Assembly (NCBI GenBank): GCA_016213305.1
Contig: JACRAV010000129.1
Coordinates: forward strand, 1 to 11,780
Direction: 5' to 3'
Length of the DNA stretch: 11,780 bases
Source: Candidatus Zixiibacteriota bacterium
Lineage (GTDB): Bacteria > Zixibacteria > MSB-5A5 > GN15 > FEB-12
Part shown: piece by piece, positions 1 to 6,488 of the stretch
Position numbering within the stretch: the first letter of the stretch is position 1
Layout: every line of letters starts with the position of its first letter
Notes under the pieces: generated by a model
Told to the model about the DNA's origin: nothing
Database searches by the model: none
What the model saw: the letters and a program-made list of their open reading frames with translations, nothing else
Translations under genes and position numbers: made by a program

Positions 1-1953
1 CTTGACCCAGTTCTCCAGCCCATCCTCGACAATCAGCTCCTGCGCCGCGACCCCGACCGAGCCGATTGTATATGTCTTGCCGTTCGCCGACAGGACGGAT
101 GTTGCAAAGTCGATCTTTGCCGTGATTCCGGTGCGCACCGTCAGTTTGTCCGAACCGAACAAACGTTTCAGATCGTTCACCAATTCGGGCGCTTCAATAG
201 CCAGAAAGCCGTTGTTCAGCGCGTTCCGCTTGTATGTCTCGTTGAATGAACCGGCGATCACCAGCCGTATCCCTCGATGCTTGAGCGCGGTGGCCGCCTG
301 CTCGCGCGAACTGCCGGTGCCGAAATTGAAGCCGCCGACCAGCAGATCCCCCTCTCTCACAAGCTTGCCAAACTCAGGGTCGTAATTCTCCATCGCCACC
401 GCCGCCTGCTGTTGCGGGGTCATATCATCGTTATAGGTGTATTTGCCGGGGTATATGCCATCGGTGTTCATGTTGTCCTGATGGCAGAAGACGAGTTCCG
501 CTTCCATTTGGGAGGGGAAGCCGGAAATAATGCGCACCGCCCCGGCTCCCTTGGCCGGTTCGCCCGGCTGAATGGACGCCTTTATTGGCACGACATCGTG
601 AGCATCGGGCATCTCGATATATCCGGCCACCGCCGAGGCGGCGACCACTTCGGGCGATGCCAGATATGCCTGAGCTTTCGGCGAGCCCATCCGTCCTTTG
701 AAATTCCGGTTGGTGGCGGAAATCCCTACCTCGCCGTCCTGCAGTAGCCCGATTCCCAACCCGATACACGGCCCGCATCCGGGAGGCAAGGGTCTGGCGC
801 CGGCGTCAACCAGCGCTTTCCAGTCGCCGCGCCGCTCGCTCTCTGCTTGAACTTCGCTTGAGGCCGCCGCGATATACATTTCGACGCCGTCAGCGATCAT
901 CTTTCCTTTGATGACCTTCGCCGCCGCCGACAGATCATCCACCCGCGCATTGACACACGAAAGCAGGTATGCCTTGTGAATCTCCACCCGTTGTTGCCGT
1001 ATCTGTGATACCGGAATCATCTTCTTGACGGTATCAGGTCCGGACACGTGCGGCGATACGGTCGAAAGATCGAGCGTCAGATACCTGGCATAAACCGCGC
1101 CGCTGTCCGCCTTCACCGCGCCCGTCTTGAGTTCGGCCAATCGAGATTGAGTGAAGCGGGCCTGTTTGCCGTTTCCGTCGGTATCCGATGGCACTCCGGC
1201 TGGTCCTCGTCTTGCGACCACCTCGGATCGTTTCCCCAGCCAGTCGAGAGTCACCTGATCAATCGGGAACAATCCCGCCAACGCTCCCCACTCGGTGGTC
1301 ATGTTGGCAATCGCCAGCCGGTCGTTGATTGACAGACCCGCGACCCCCTCGCCGACGAACTCCACCGCGTGGTTCAGGACCTCGTCCTTGTTGAAAAACC
1401 CGCAGAGCGTGATGATAACATCCTTCCCGGTCGCCCCCCGCTGTAGCTGTCCGGTCAGTTCGACTTTCGCCACCGGCGGCACCTGCCACCAGGTTCGACC
1501 GGTTGCCCAGATCGCGGCGGCATCGGTGCGAACAATCGGCGTCCCCAGACATCCCAGACCGCCGTACATATTGGAATGCGAATCCGACGCCACCACCATC
1601 GTGCCGGGCCAGGCGTACCCTTCCTCGCACATGATTTGGTGACCGATCCCCCGCCCGGCGGGATAGAAATCGACTCCCATATCCCTTGCGAACTGTTCGA
1701 TCTTGCGATACTTGGCAAGGTTGCTTTCGGTCGTATCCTGCACGTTGTGATCGAGGGCAAAGACCACCTGTCGGGGGTTGGCAATCTTCACGGCGCCGAT
1801 TGATTTGAACTTGGGTATGACCGCGCCGGTGTTGTCATGGGTCATCACATGCGCCGGCTGAATCGAAATGTAGTCGCCCACTTTGACTAGCTGGCCCGGT
1901 TCAAGCCCCACGGCGTATCGCTGGGCGATTTTCTCTATAAGATTTTGCGGCAT
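1..1953 (-). CDS. Homoaconitase, single-chain fungal Lys4 type (3' end cut by window edge)
   Basis: Predicted [4Fe-4S] hydro-lyase interconverting homocitrate/homoaconitate and homoisocitrate in the alpha-aminoadipate route to lysine; cytoplasmic. The minus frame is open from ATG at 1953 to base 1 (651 codons, no stop). The N-terminus carries QNLIEKIAQRYAV and ISIQPAHVMTHDN, followed by YPAGRGIGHQIM, ASDSHSNMYGG and IVRTDAAAIWATG, all hallmarks of homoaconitase rather than aconitase. Cluster cysteines are C333 (SCVNAR), C393 and C396 (PPGCGPCIGLG). The swivel (small-subunit) domain is fused on the same chain from about residue 485, with GFNFGTGSSREQAATAL around R550. The last visible residues, GLENWVK, match the extreme C-terminus of yeast Lys4, so only a few codons are missing. 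A GCGAGGCGG ribosome site precedes ATG. It lies 24 bases after the HD gene on one likely transcript. A specialised aconitase or isopropylmalate dehydratase is less likely but substrate cannot be proven from sequence. Confidence 0.9.
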   Translation of the reverse strand, partial: MPQNLIEKIAQRYAVGLEPGQLVKVGDYISIQPAHVMTHDNTGAVIPKFKSIGAVKIANPRQVVFALDHNVQDTTESNLAKYRKIEQFARDMGVDFYPAGRGIGHQIMCEEGYAWPGTMVVASDSHSNMYGGLGCLGTPIVRTDAAAIWATGRTWWQVPPVAKVELTGQLQRGATGKDVIITLCGFFNKDEVLNHAVEFVGEGVAGLSINDRLAIANMTTEWGALAGLFPIDQVTLDWLGKRSEVVARRGPAGVPSDTDGNGKQARFTQSRLAELKTGAVKADSGAVYARYLTLDLSTVSPHVSGPDTVKKMIPVSQIRQQRVEIHKAYLLSCVNARVDDLSAAAKVIKGKMIADGVEMYIAAASSEVQAESERRGDWKALVDAGARPLPPGCGPCIGLGIGLLQDGEVGISATNRNFKGRMGSPKAQAYLASPEVVAASAVAGYIEMPDAHDVVPIKASIQPGEPAKGAGAVRIISGFPSQMEAELVFCHQDNMNTDGIYPGKYTYNDDMTPQQQAAVAMENYDPEFGKLVREGDLLVGGFNFGTGSSREQAATALKHRGIRLVIAGSFNETYKRNALNNGFLAIEAPELVNDLKRLFGSDKLTVRTGITAKIDFATSVLSANGKTYTIGSVGVAAQELIVEDGLENWVK

Positions 1954-1977
1954 GGCCGCCTCGCTTTCCTGTCCAGA

Positions 1978-2511
1978 TTACTTCACCAGCTCAAAATCAA
2001 TAAAATCCGCATGGTGAAAGACAATGCTCTCCGGCGTCCGCTTCTCCCCCGTTCCTTCCTTGGAATGGGTGGCGATGATGTGCATAACTTCGGAAGGCAA
2101 GCCGTGCTTGAACGCCAGCCCCACTCCGCTGAACGGGTGGCGGATATGCTGGCCGAATACCGACTTGACCGCCTTGCCCTCCACGATCTCAAATTCAAGC
2201 AGTTTACCAACATCGGCCAGAAGTGCCCCGGCGATCAGATAATCCCGGTTGATCTTCGTCTTGCGCGGGCCGTGATACTGGTCGAGCACCTTATCGCAGG
2301 CAATGCACATGGCGCAGACCGCCCGGACATGATCGATAAAGGGAATGGTCACGTTTTCCGCGAGCAACGTGAACGGTATCTCTCTGAGCAGTTGTTCGGT
2401 CCAGCCGCGATACTCAATCGCTTCGTTCCAGCACGCGGCAACCTTCCGGCGCAGTGGGTCGGACTGTATTTCGCTTATTTCCGGCAGGAGCCGGCTAACC
2501 AGATCAGACAT
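1978..2511 (-). CDS. HD-domain protein with altered HD motif
   Basis: A 177-residue cytoplasmic protein of the HD phosphohydrolase fold. The helical bundle shows H61 (FIDHVRAV), the core motif A99-D100-V-G-K103, H125 (HPFSG), H144 and H149 (HIIATHS) and D169 (HHADFIDFE). In active HD enzymes the core motif is normally HDxGK; here the histidine is alanine (GCC codon) while the aspartate, glycine and lysine remain, so the metal site is changed or the protein is a non-canonical or regulatory member. ATG at 2511 was chosen because GAGGA sits 5-9 bases upstream and the frame's upstream extension (to 2787) would run into the divergent gene and looks non-coding. It is the first gene of a two-gene unit with the homoaconitase, 24 bases apart. 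No transmembrane segment or signal peptide is seen. Substrate unknown; a nucleotide or phosphoester is only a family-level guess. Confidence 0.78.
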   Translation of the reverse strand: MSDLVSRLLPEISEIQSDPLRRKVAACWNEAIEYRGWTEQLLREIPFTLLAENVTIPFIDHVRAVCAMCIACDKVLDQYHGPRKTKINRDYLIAGALLADVGKLLEFEIVEGKAVKSVFGQHIRHPFSGVGLAFKHGLPSEVMHIIATHSKEGTGEKRTPESIVFHHADFIDFELVK

Positions 2512-2553
2512 TATATTCCTCGGTTCTCCCTGTCGTTTACCGTCAAGGGGCTC

Positions 2554-2582
2554 AAGATATCGGGGGAAGCATGCACGGTCAA
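2554..2582 (-). promoter_or_regulatory. Sigma70-type promoter for the HD-homoaconitase pair
   Basis: On the minus strand TTGACC (2582-2577) is followed by exactly 17 bases and TATCTT (2559-2554). This is 5/6 and 4/6 to consensus with ideal spacing. Transcription would begin near 2547, giving a leader of about 36 bases to the HD-protein ATG at 2511, which has its own GAGGA ribosome site. Prediction from pattern only. Confidence 0.55.
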
Positions 2583-2602
2583 CTCGAAACTCCGGGTGGA
2601 TT

Positions 2603-2632
2603 TTGACGTTGAACTCCGCCTCCCGGCATGAT
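2603..2632 (+). promoter_or_regulatory. Possible promoter for the wlbA-like gene
   Basis: TTGACG at 2603-2608, an 18-base spacer and CATGAT at 2627-2632 (4/6 to TATAAT). It points at the dehydrogenase gene starting at 2708 and lies about 20 bases from the opposing promoter at 2554-2582, as expected in a 196-base divergent intergenic region (2512-2707). The -10 element is weak, so this is tentative. Confidence 0.28.
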
Positions 2633-2707
2633 AGATTGGCCCATGCAATTGACTGTGGATCAAAAGCGCACCCCGACCGATATAACAGGCAGAATGAACG
2701 GATACGC

Positions 2708-3658
2708 ATGAGCAAGAATTTCGCCATGACCGGCGTGGGCGGGTATATCGCCCCGCGACACCTGAAAGCCATCCGCGACACTGGCAACCGGCTGGTGGCC
2801 GCCTGTGACCCGAACGACTCGGTTGGCGTGCTGGATTCCTATTTCAGCGATGTCAAGTTTTTCACCGAGTTCGAGCGGTTTGACCGCCACTGCGAAAAGC
2901 TCCGCCGTCAATCCGAGGATGCCCGGATTCATTATGTGTCGATCTGCTCCCCCAACTACCTTCACGACGCCCATGTCCGCTTCGCCCTTCGGATCGGCGC
3001 CGACACCATCTGCGAGAAGCCGCTGGTGCTCAACCCGTGGAATATCGACGCCCTCGAGGAACTGGAGCAGGAATCCGGTCGCAAGGTGAATACCATCCTG
3101 CAACTGCGGGTCCATCCTGCGCTGATCGCCCTGCACGACGCTTTCGCCAAGAACAAATCCGGCAAAAAGCACGAGGTCGTCCTTACCTATATCACCTCGC
3201 GCGGGTTGTGGTATATAGTCTCCTGGAAAGGACAGGTTGATCGTTCGGGCGGGCTGGCGACCAATATCGGCATTCACTTTTTTGATCTTCTGATCTGGCT
3301 CTTCGGCCCGGTCCAGCGAAACGAGGTCCATCTGGCGACGCCGGTCACCACGTCCGGCTTTCTTGAGCTGGCCAACGCCAATGTCCGATGGTTTCTCTCC
3401 ATCGACCGCACCAATCTTCCGCCGGAGATTGCGGCCAAACACCAGCCGACTTTCCGGTCGATCACGATTGACGGTCAGGAAGTCGAATTCTCCGAAGGAT
3501 TCACCGACCTGCATACCGTAGTCTATCGGCGCACGCTGGCGGGAAGTGGATTCGGGCTGGCCGATGTCCGTCCTTCCATCGAATTAGCCCACGATATCCG
3601 GGTGGCCGTGCCCACCGGCCCGAGTGAGCGCTCGCACTCGCTTGTCCCGCGCCGATAG
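2708..3658 (+). CDS. wlbA: UDP-N-acetyl-2-amino-2-deoxyglucuronate dehydrogenase (WlbA/WbpB type)
   Basis: NAD-dependent Gfo/Idh/MocA oxidoreductase that oxidises C3 of UDP-GlcNAc-uronate, a step toward UDP-2,3-diacetamido-uronic acids used in O-antigen and other surface glycans; cytoplasmic. The 316-residue length equals the family's usual length. N-terminal Rossmann region: MSKNFAMTGVGGYIAPRHLK, followed by AACDPNDSVG. Then YVSICSPNYLH, CEKPL (C102-L106; K104 is the family's catalytic-site lysine), LQLRVHP, LTYITSRGLWY, SWKG, the TNIGIHFFD motif (H190, D193), VRWFLSID, and FRSITIDG followed by FSEGFTDLH, each with a direct counterpart in Pseudomonas WbpB/Bordetella WlbA. ATG 2708 was chosen because it aligns with the family N-terminus; the ribosome site is weak (AACGGA). 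The partner enzymes of the pathway (aminotransferase, acetyltransferase, epimerase) are not in this window. Divergent from the HD-homoaconitase unit. Confidence 0.9.
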   Translation: MSKNFAMTGVGGYIAPRHLKAIRDTGNRLVAACDPNDSVGVLDSYFSDVKFFTEFERFDRHCEKLRRQSEDARIHYVSICSPNYLHDAHVRFALRIGADTICEKPLVLNPWNIDALEELEQESGRKVNTILQLRVHPALIALHDAFAKNKSGKKHEVVLTYITSRGLWYIVSWKGQVDRSGGLATNIGIHFFDLLIWLFGPVQRNEVHLATPVTTSGFLELANANVRWFLSIDRTNLPPEIAAKHQPTFRSITIDGQEVEFSEGFTDLHTVVYRRTLAGSGFGLADVRPSIELAHDIRVAVPTGPSERSHSLVPRR

Positions 3659-3682
3659 CGGACGCGCCTCGTCATTTTTGAC

Positions 3683-3711
3683 TTGACAGCAGAGTGCGCG
3701 TTGTCTATTAT
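3683..3711 (+). promoter_or_regulatory. Near-consensus sigma70 promoter for the 569-residue secreted protein
   Basis: TTGACA (3683-3688, 6/6), a 17-base spacer, and TATTAT (3706-3711, 5/6). Transcription would start near 3718, giving a leader of about 68 bases ending in a strong ribosome site GGAGGTG (3774-3780), five bases before ATG 3786. This is the best promoter in the window. Confidence 0.75.
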
Positions 3712-3785
3712 TAGTTGATTACAGTCGTAAAGCTATCTGATTTTCGGCGATACACGGATTGGCGGAACAAGCTGGAGGTGTTCGC

Positions 3786-5495
3786 ATGAGTAATTCCAGG
3801 CGGTTTTCCCGGGTTGTCCTGAGCGTGATCGTTCTGATGGGCATGATTGCCGTGTCTTTCGAGATGACGGCGGCACAGTGCGGGAATGCCGACGGCGACC
3901 CGAGCGGCATGGTTGATATTTCCGATGCGGCTGAGATTATTTCGCACTTAATTCTTGGCACACCGATTTTCAACTATGCCAATGCCGAAGTTGACGGTTA
4001 TCAGGACGTGACCGTCTCCGACTTTGTCTTTATGATCAATCGAATGTACTGTGACTCGTTTAATCTTTATAACAGGTGTCTGCCGCTGGACACCCCTCTT
4101 GCCCCGGCCACCCGCCCGGGTGATTTCGTGTGGGTTGATAAGGGCATCTACCCGCCATATTCCGGAAACGGAACCTTCTACTTCGATATGTACATAAAGT
4201 CGGTGGACACGTTGCGCGGTTTCACCTTTCCGTTTCAAGTCAGAATTGGTGACACTCTTGTGCCAATTGTGTCGATTGAAAAGCCGGACACTTTAGCCGG
4301 CAATCCCTGGATACGCTACCTATTTCGCGATAGTCTTCATGGCATGGTCATGGGCGTTAATTACGACTGCTGGGTCCCCCCCGGAAGTTACCTGGCGGCG
4401 CGTGTGGGCGTAAAAGGACCCAAAAACAATGGCGAGTATGACTGGAGAACATTTGCCGTGGAATGGGCGCCCTATCCGACTCCGGTAAGCCCGATCAGTC
4501 TCGCCCCGGTACATAAACCAATTATGGTACTCAAGAGCTATTCTGCACCGGTCCCTGCCGACCCGATGCAGACGGTCATAGCCGTCACCCCGACGATCAG
4601 TCGTCCTCTGCAATGCCCCGCATGCTGGGCGGCCTCGCCTGTTGGGTCGGCTGTCCTGTTGGATTCGGCGCTGGACCTCGTCGTTGACAACATTGATTCT
4701 GTGGGCAATTCAGGAGTCTCTTTGCGCATGGACCCCAGCTGGGCCCATCAAATAAATTTCAGGTCACAAGCGCTGTCCAATACCGGGTCGGCCATGACGG
4801 TCGCCGTACAGGGGACGATGTTAGGTTCGGTTACGGGCGAAAGTTCGGCATCTACATTAGAGACACTACTTGGCTGGTCTATCACAAATCAAGGCGGACA
4901 GCTCGGCCTGACTGTCGATTTTACACCGGTGGGTGCCGCGGCGGTCGTTGCCTCGTTTCACGATTCGGAAGTTCAGCTCTATATCGACACCGTTCCCCCG
5001 GCGACCACACTGGGGACCCTGGTGGCCCTGGATGGCAGTATCCCCACCGTCAGGTTCGCAAGTGTGTGGGAGTTTTCAAATCCGACTCTTTGGGTGATCT
5101 TCAACGAAATCTGCGCCTTTACTCTCCCGGGAGGACCCACCGTCAACATCAATGAAATACATCTCTACGGTCTTGGCCGCACGAAATCCATCTGGTCTGT
5201 CGATAACTGGTTGGTTACCGGTAAATCAACGCGCTTCGTTATAAGCGACCTCTGGAACGGTCTTCCGTGGAGCTGTTGTTCGGCGGGTACAGGCGACGTT
5301 GACTGCTCAGTCGATGTGGACATCGGCGATGTTACTACTCTGATCGATATGCTGTTTATCTCACACCCGGCCCTTTGTTGCCCCAAACAAGCCAACTGCG
5401 ACGGCTCCAAGGACCACAGCATCGATATCGCCGATCTGTCGGCGCTTATTGATAATTTGTTCATTACGTTCACGCCGACGGCCAAATGCCAATAG
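3786..5495 (+). CDS. Secreted protein with dockerin-like calcium-loop pairs at both ends
   Basis: A 569-residue exported protein of unknown function. The signal peptide is RRFSR, then a hydrophobic stretch (residues 10-25) and likely signal peptidase I cleavage after TAA (residue 30). Two N-terminal loops fit the dockerin/EF-hand spacing (positions 1,3,5,7,9,12): DGDPSGMVDISD (36-47) and EVDGYQDVTVSD (68-79). Two more at the C-terminus are DVDCSVDVDIGD (504-515) and DGSKDHSIDIAD (539-550), each followed by a hydrophobic helix (TTLIDMLF, SALIDNLF), with cysteines at CC..NC and near the end. The 400 residues between are beta-rich; the part with FYFDMYIKSVDTLRGFTFPF (from about 119) resembles a cohesin-like or other Ig-like sandwich, but no family is recognised. 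ATG 3786 was chosen over upstream codons because GGAGGTG lies five bases before it. Probably cell-surface or secreted. Confidence 0.85.
   Translation: MSNSRRFSRVVLSVIVLMGMIAVSFEMTAAQCGNADGDPSGMVDISDAAEIISHLILGTPIFNYANAEVDGYQDVTVSDFVFMINRMYCDSFNLYNRCLPLDTPLAPATRPGDFVWVDKGIYPPYSGNGTFYFDMYIKSVDTLRGFTFPFQVRIGDTLVPIVSIEKPDTLAGNPWIRYLFRDSLHGMVMGVNYDCWVPPGSYLAARVGVKGPKNNGEYDWRTFAVEWAPYPTPVSPISLAPVHKPIMVLKSYSAPVPADPMQTVIAVTPTISRPLQCPACWAASPVGSAVLLDSALDLVVDNIDSVGNSGVSLRMDPSWAHQINFRSQALSNTGSAMTVAVQGTMLGSVTGESSASTLETLLGWSITNQGGQLGLTVDFTPVGAAAVVASFHDSEVQLYIDTVPPATTLGTLVALDGSIPTVRFASVWEFSNPTLWVIFNEICAFTLPGGPTVNINEIHLYGLGRTKSIWSVDNWLVTGKSTRFVISDLWNGLPWSCCSAGTGDVDCSVDVDIGDVTTLIDMLFISHPALCCPKQANCDGSKDHSIDIADLSALIDNLFITFTPTAKCQ
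5391..5467 (+). repeat. 77-base direct repeat, copy 1 (dockerin-like loop)
   Basis: Direct repeat of 6252-6328, both in coding sequence. By hand alignment 64 of 77 bases match without gaps, including an unbroken 28-base identical run (5422-5449 and 6283-6310) and a 17-base run at the left end. It encodes the last calcium-loop and helix of the dockerin-like module. Confidence 0.85.
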
Positions 5496-5798
5496 TCTTG
5501 GCCAGTATGACGTTCTGGATGCCGTTTTCGCCGCGCCGGTCCGTAAGGCATGGCCAAAACGCAATCTTTGCGCTTGACATCCATGTTACACGGAGTTAGT
5601 TTATATATGGAGCGCACAAGCTCCCCCACCTTCTTCACCAAGGACTGATCAATAGCCGCGTTGCGGCGAAGCTTCGGGCGTTGACGACCCGCAGGCAAGG
5701 AACATTGGTTTTGTGCTCCCTCACCATTTCGGAGTGACCGCGTGCCTGGAACGTGCAACGACAGAGAGGTTGAACAACACTTCTTCGGAGGGTGGATT
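5496..5798. other. Gene-free leader between the two dockerin-like genes
   Basis: This 303-base stretch has no credible gene. It contains a candidate promoter (5574-5602) and several short perfect inverted repeats: GGAGC/GCTCC (5609-5613 with 5620-5624), a GCCGC-GTT-GCGGC hairpin directly followed by the palindrome CGAAGCTTCG (about 5655-5676). It ends in the ribosome site GGAGGGTGG of the next gene. No intrinsic terminator follows the upstream gene, so read-through is possible. I do not recognise a riboswitch class. Confidence 0.5.
5574..5602 (+). promoter_or_regulatory. Candidate promoter for the small dockerin-like gene
   Basis: A perfect -35 TTGACA (5574-5579) with TAGTTT (5597-5602) 17 bases later, in an AT-rich patch TTTATATAT. 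The -10 is poor (3/6 at 17-base spacing). If used, the leader would be about 190 bases long. Confidence 0.32.
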
Positions 5799-6356
5799 AT
5801 GACTATGCGCATCGTATGGAGGCCCTGGCTCGCCACCGCGGCAATGGCCTCATTCGTCATCATGACGGCCGGCTCCCCGGCTCAGGCCCAGCTTTTGTAT
5901 GAAGGGTGCGGCGTTGTCGAGCAAGGTGCGGAACCGTGCGCCCTGTTTGTCCCCGACGTGCCGATAGGATGGTGCGACGCTTTCCAGCTGGGGATTTCCA
6001 ACGACACCGGGTCGCTGAGCGGGCATGTGGCTATTCGGGGATGGCTGACACCTGTCGGGATTTCCTTCTGCATGCGGGGTTGCTACATTATCGATGACTT
6101 CAGGGTCGCGCCGTGTCGGAGTGGCGCCTGTTGTCAGGGAACGGTTGGCGATGTCGATTGCGATATCTTGAACAGCATCGACATATCGGACATTTCAGCC
6201 CTGATTGATAACTTGTTCATCAACATGACGCCCCTTTGTTGCAAGCCGGCCGCCAACTGCGACGGCTCGCCCGATGGCAATGTCGATATCGCCGATCTGT
6301 CGGCGCTTATCGATCATATGTTCATTACCTTTAGCCCACTGCCGGCTTGCCCGTAG
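5799..6356 (+). CDS. Small secreted cysteine-rich protein with C-terminal dockerin-like module
   Basis: A 185-residue exported protein of unknown function. The signal peptide covers residues 1-30 with cleavage after AQA. Residues 31-113 form a cysteine-rich beta-type domain (CGVVEQGAEPCALF, GWCDAFQLG, SFCMRGCYI, APCRSGACC); the G-x-V-x-x-G...C-x-L-F pattern is reminiscent of small OB-like domains in secreted bacterial proteins, which is a guess. Residues 115-185 are a dockerin-like module with two 12-residue calcium loops, D120-D131 (DCDILNSIDISD) and D155-D166 (DGSPDGNVDIAD), each followed by S-A-L-I-D-x-[LM]-F. This module is a close relative of the C-terminus of the upstream protein, down to an 83% identical DNA repeat. 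ATG 5799 was chosen because GGAGG ends seven bases before it; the frame extends upstream to a GTG at 5742 that lacks such a site. ATG 5805 is an alternative. A terminator follows at 6377. Confidence 0.82.
   Translation: MTMRIVWRPWLATAAMASFVIMTAGSPAQAQLLYEGCGVVEQGAEPCALFVPDVPIGWCDAFQLGISNDTGSLSGHVAIRGWLTPVGISFCMRGCYIIDDFRVAPCRSGACCQGTVGDVDCDILNSIDISDISALIDNLFINMTPLCCKPAANCDGSPDGNVDIADLSALIDHMFITFSPLPACP
6252..6328 (+). repeat. 77-base direct repeat, copy 2 (dockerin-like loop)
   Basis: Second copy of the repeat at 5391-5467, in the same reading phase, encoding the last calcium-loop and helix of the 185-residue protein. Mismatches cluster in a 14-base loop segment (6269-6282), which suggests duplication or gene conversion of the module followed by drift in the loop. 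Confidence 0.85.
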
Positions 6357-6376
6357 TCTTTATTGTTGAAGATTAC

Positions 6377-6410
6377 AAATGCCGCCCCGCCCGGGGCGGC
6401 ATTTTCTTTT
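6377..6410 (+). terminator. Intrinsic terminator after the small dockerin-like gene
   Basis: A GC-rich perfect hairpin, ATGCCGCCCC paired with GGGGCGGCAT (6379-6388 with 6393-6402), with a GCCC loop and flanking A/T pairs, followed by the T-rich run ATTTTCTTTT. It sits 20 bases after the stop codon and closes the dockerin-like gene unit. This is a textbook rho-independent terminator. Confidence 0.92.
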
Positions 6411-6446
6411 GCCCTGTTTATTGTTTCGTCTCCCGCCCGGCCTGCC

Positions 6447-6452
6447 TATTAT
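6447..6452 (+). promoter_or_regulatory. Possible -10 element of the FAD oxidase gene
   Basis: TATTAT, 5/6 to consensus, lies 36 bases before ATG 6489 and just after the terminator. The hexamer 17 bases upstream, TTTCGT (6424-6429), is a poor -35. An own promoter is expected here because the terminator isolates the gene from upstream transcription, but the site itself is tentative. Confidence 0.32.
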
Positions 6453-6488
6453 TTGGCCACATAAGAGTAGTTAAACGTAGCCGGGAGT

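Noticed and set aside
2512..2787. Upstream extension of the HD protein
   Set aside because: The frame is open to 2787, but that would overlap the dehydrogenase N-terminus and the divergent promoters; ATG 2511 has a proper ribosome site and the added residues look non-coding.
2660..3514. 284-codon open frame on the minus strand
   Set aside because: Lies entirely opposite the clearly homologous wlbA-like gene; the translation is low in recognisable motifs and typical of an antisense shadow in GC-rich coding DNA.
3621..3679. Inverted repeats at the end of the dehydrogenase gene followed by a T-run (possible terminator)
   Set aside because: The CGAGTG/CACTCG stem is inside the coding end, the GTC-CGC/GCG-GAC stem is bulged, and the TTTTT run is about 11 bases beyond the stem, too far for an intrinsic terminator.
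3876..3884. Possible lipobox (TAAQC) in the 569-residue protein
   Set aside because: Glutamine directly before the cysteine and no leucine-type residue at -3; signal peptidase I cleavage after TAA fits better.
5507..5599. Small plus-strand open frame of about 30 codons after the first dockerin-like gene
   Set aside because: No ribosome site, no recognisable features, and it runs through the candidate promoter.
5165..5863. 232-codon minus-strand open frame spanning the gene-free leader
   Set aside because: It overlaps the 3' end of one secreted-protein gene and the 5' end of the next, has no recognisable domain, and its translation shows no gene-like composition.
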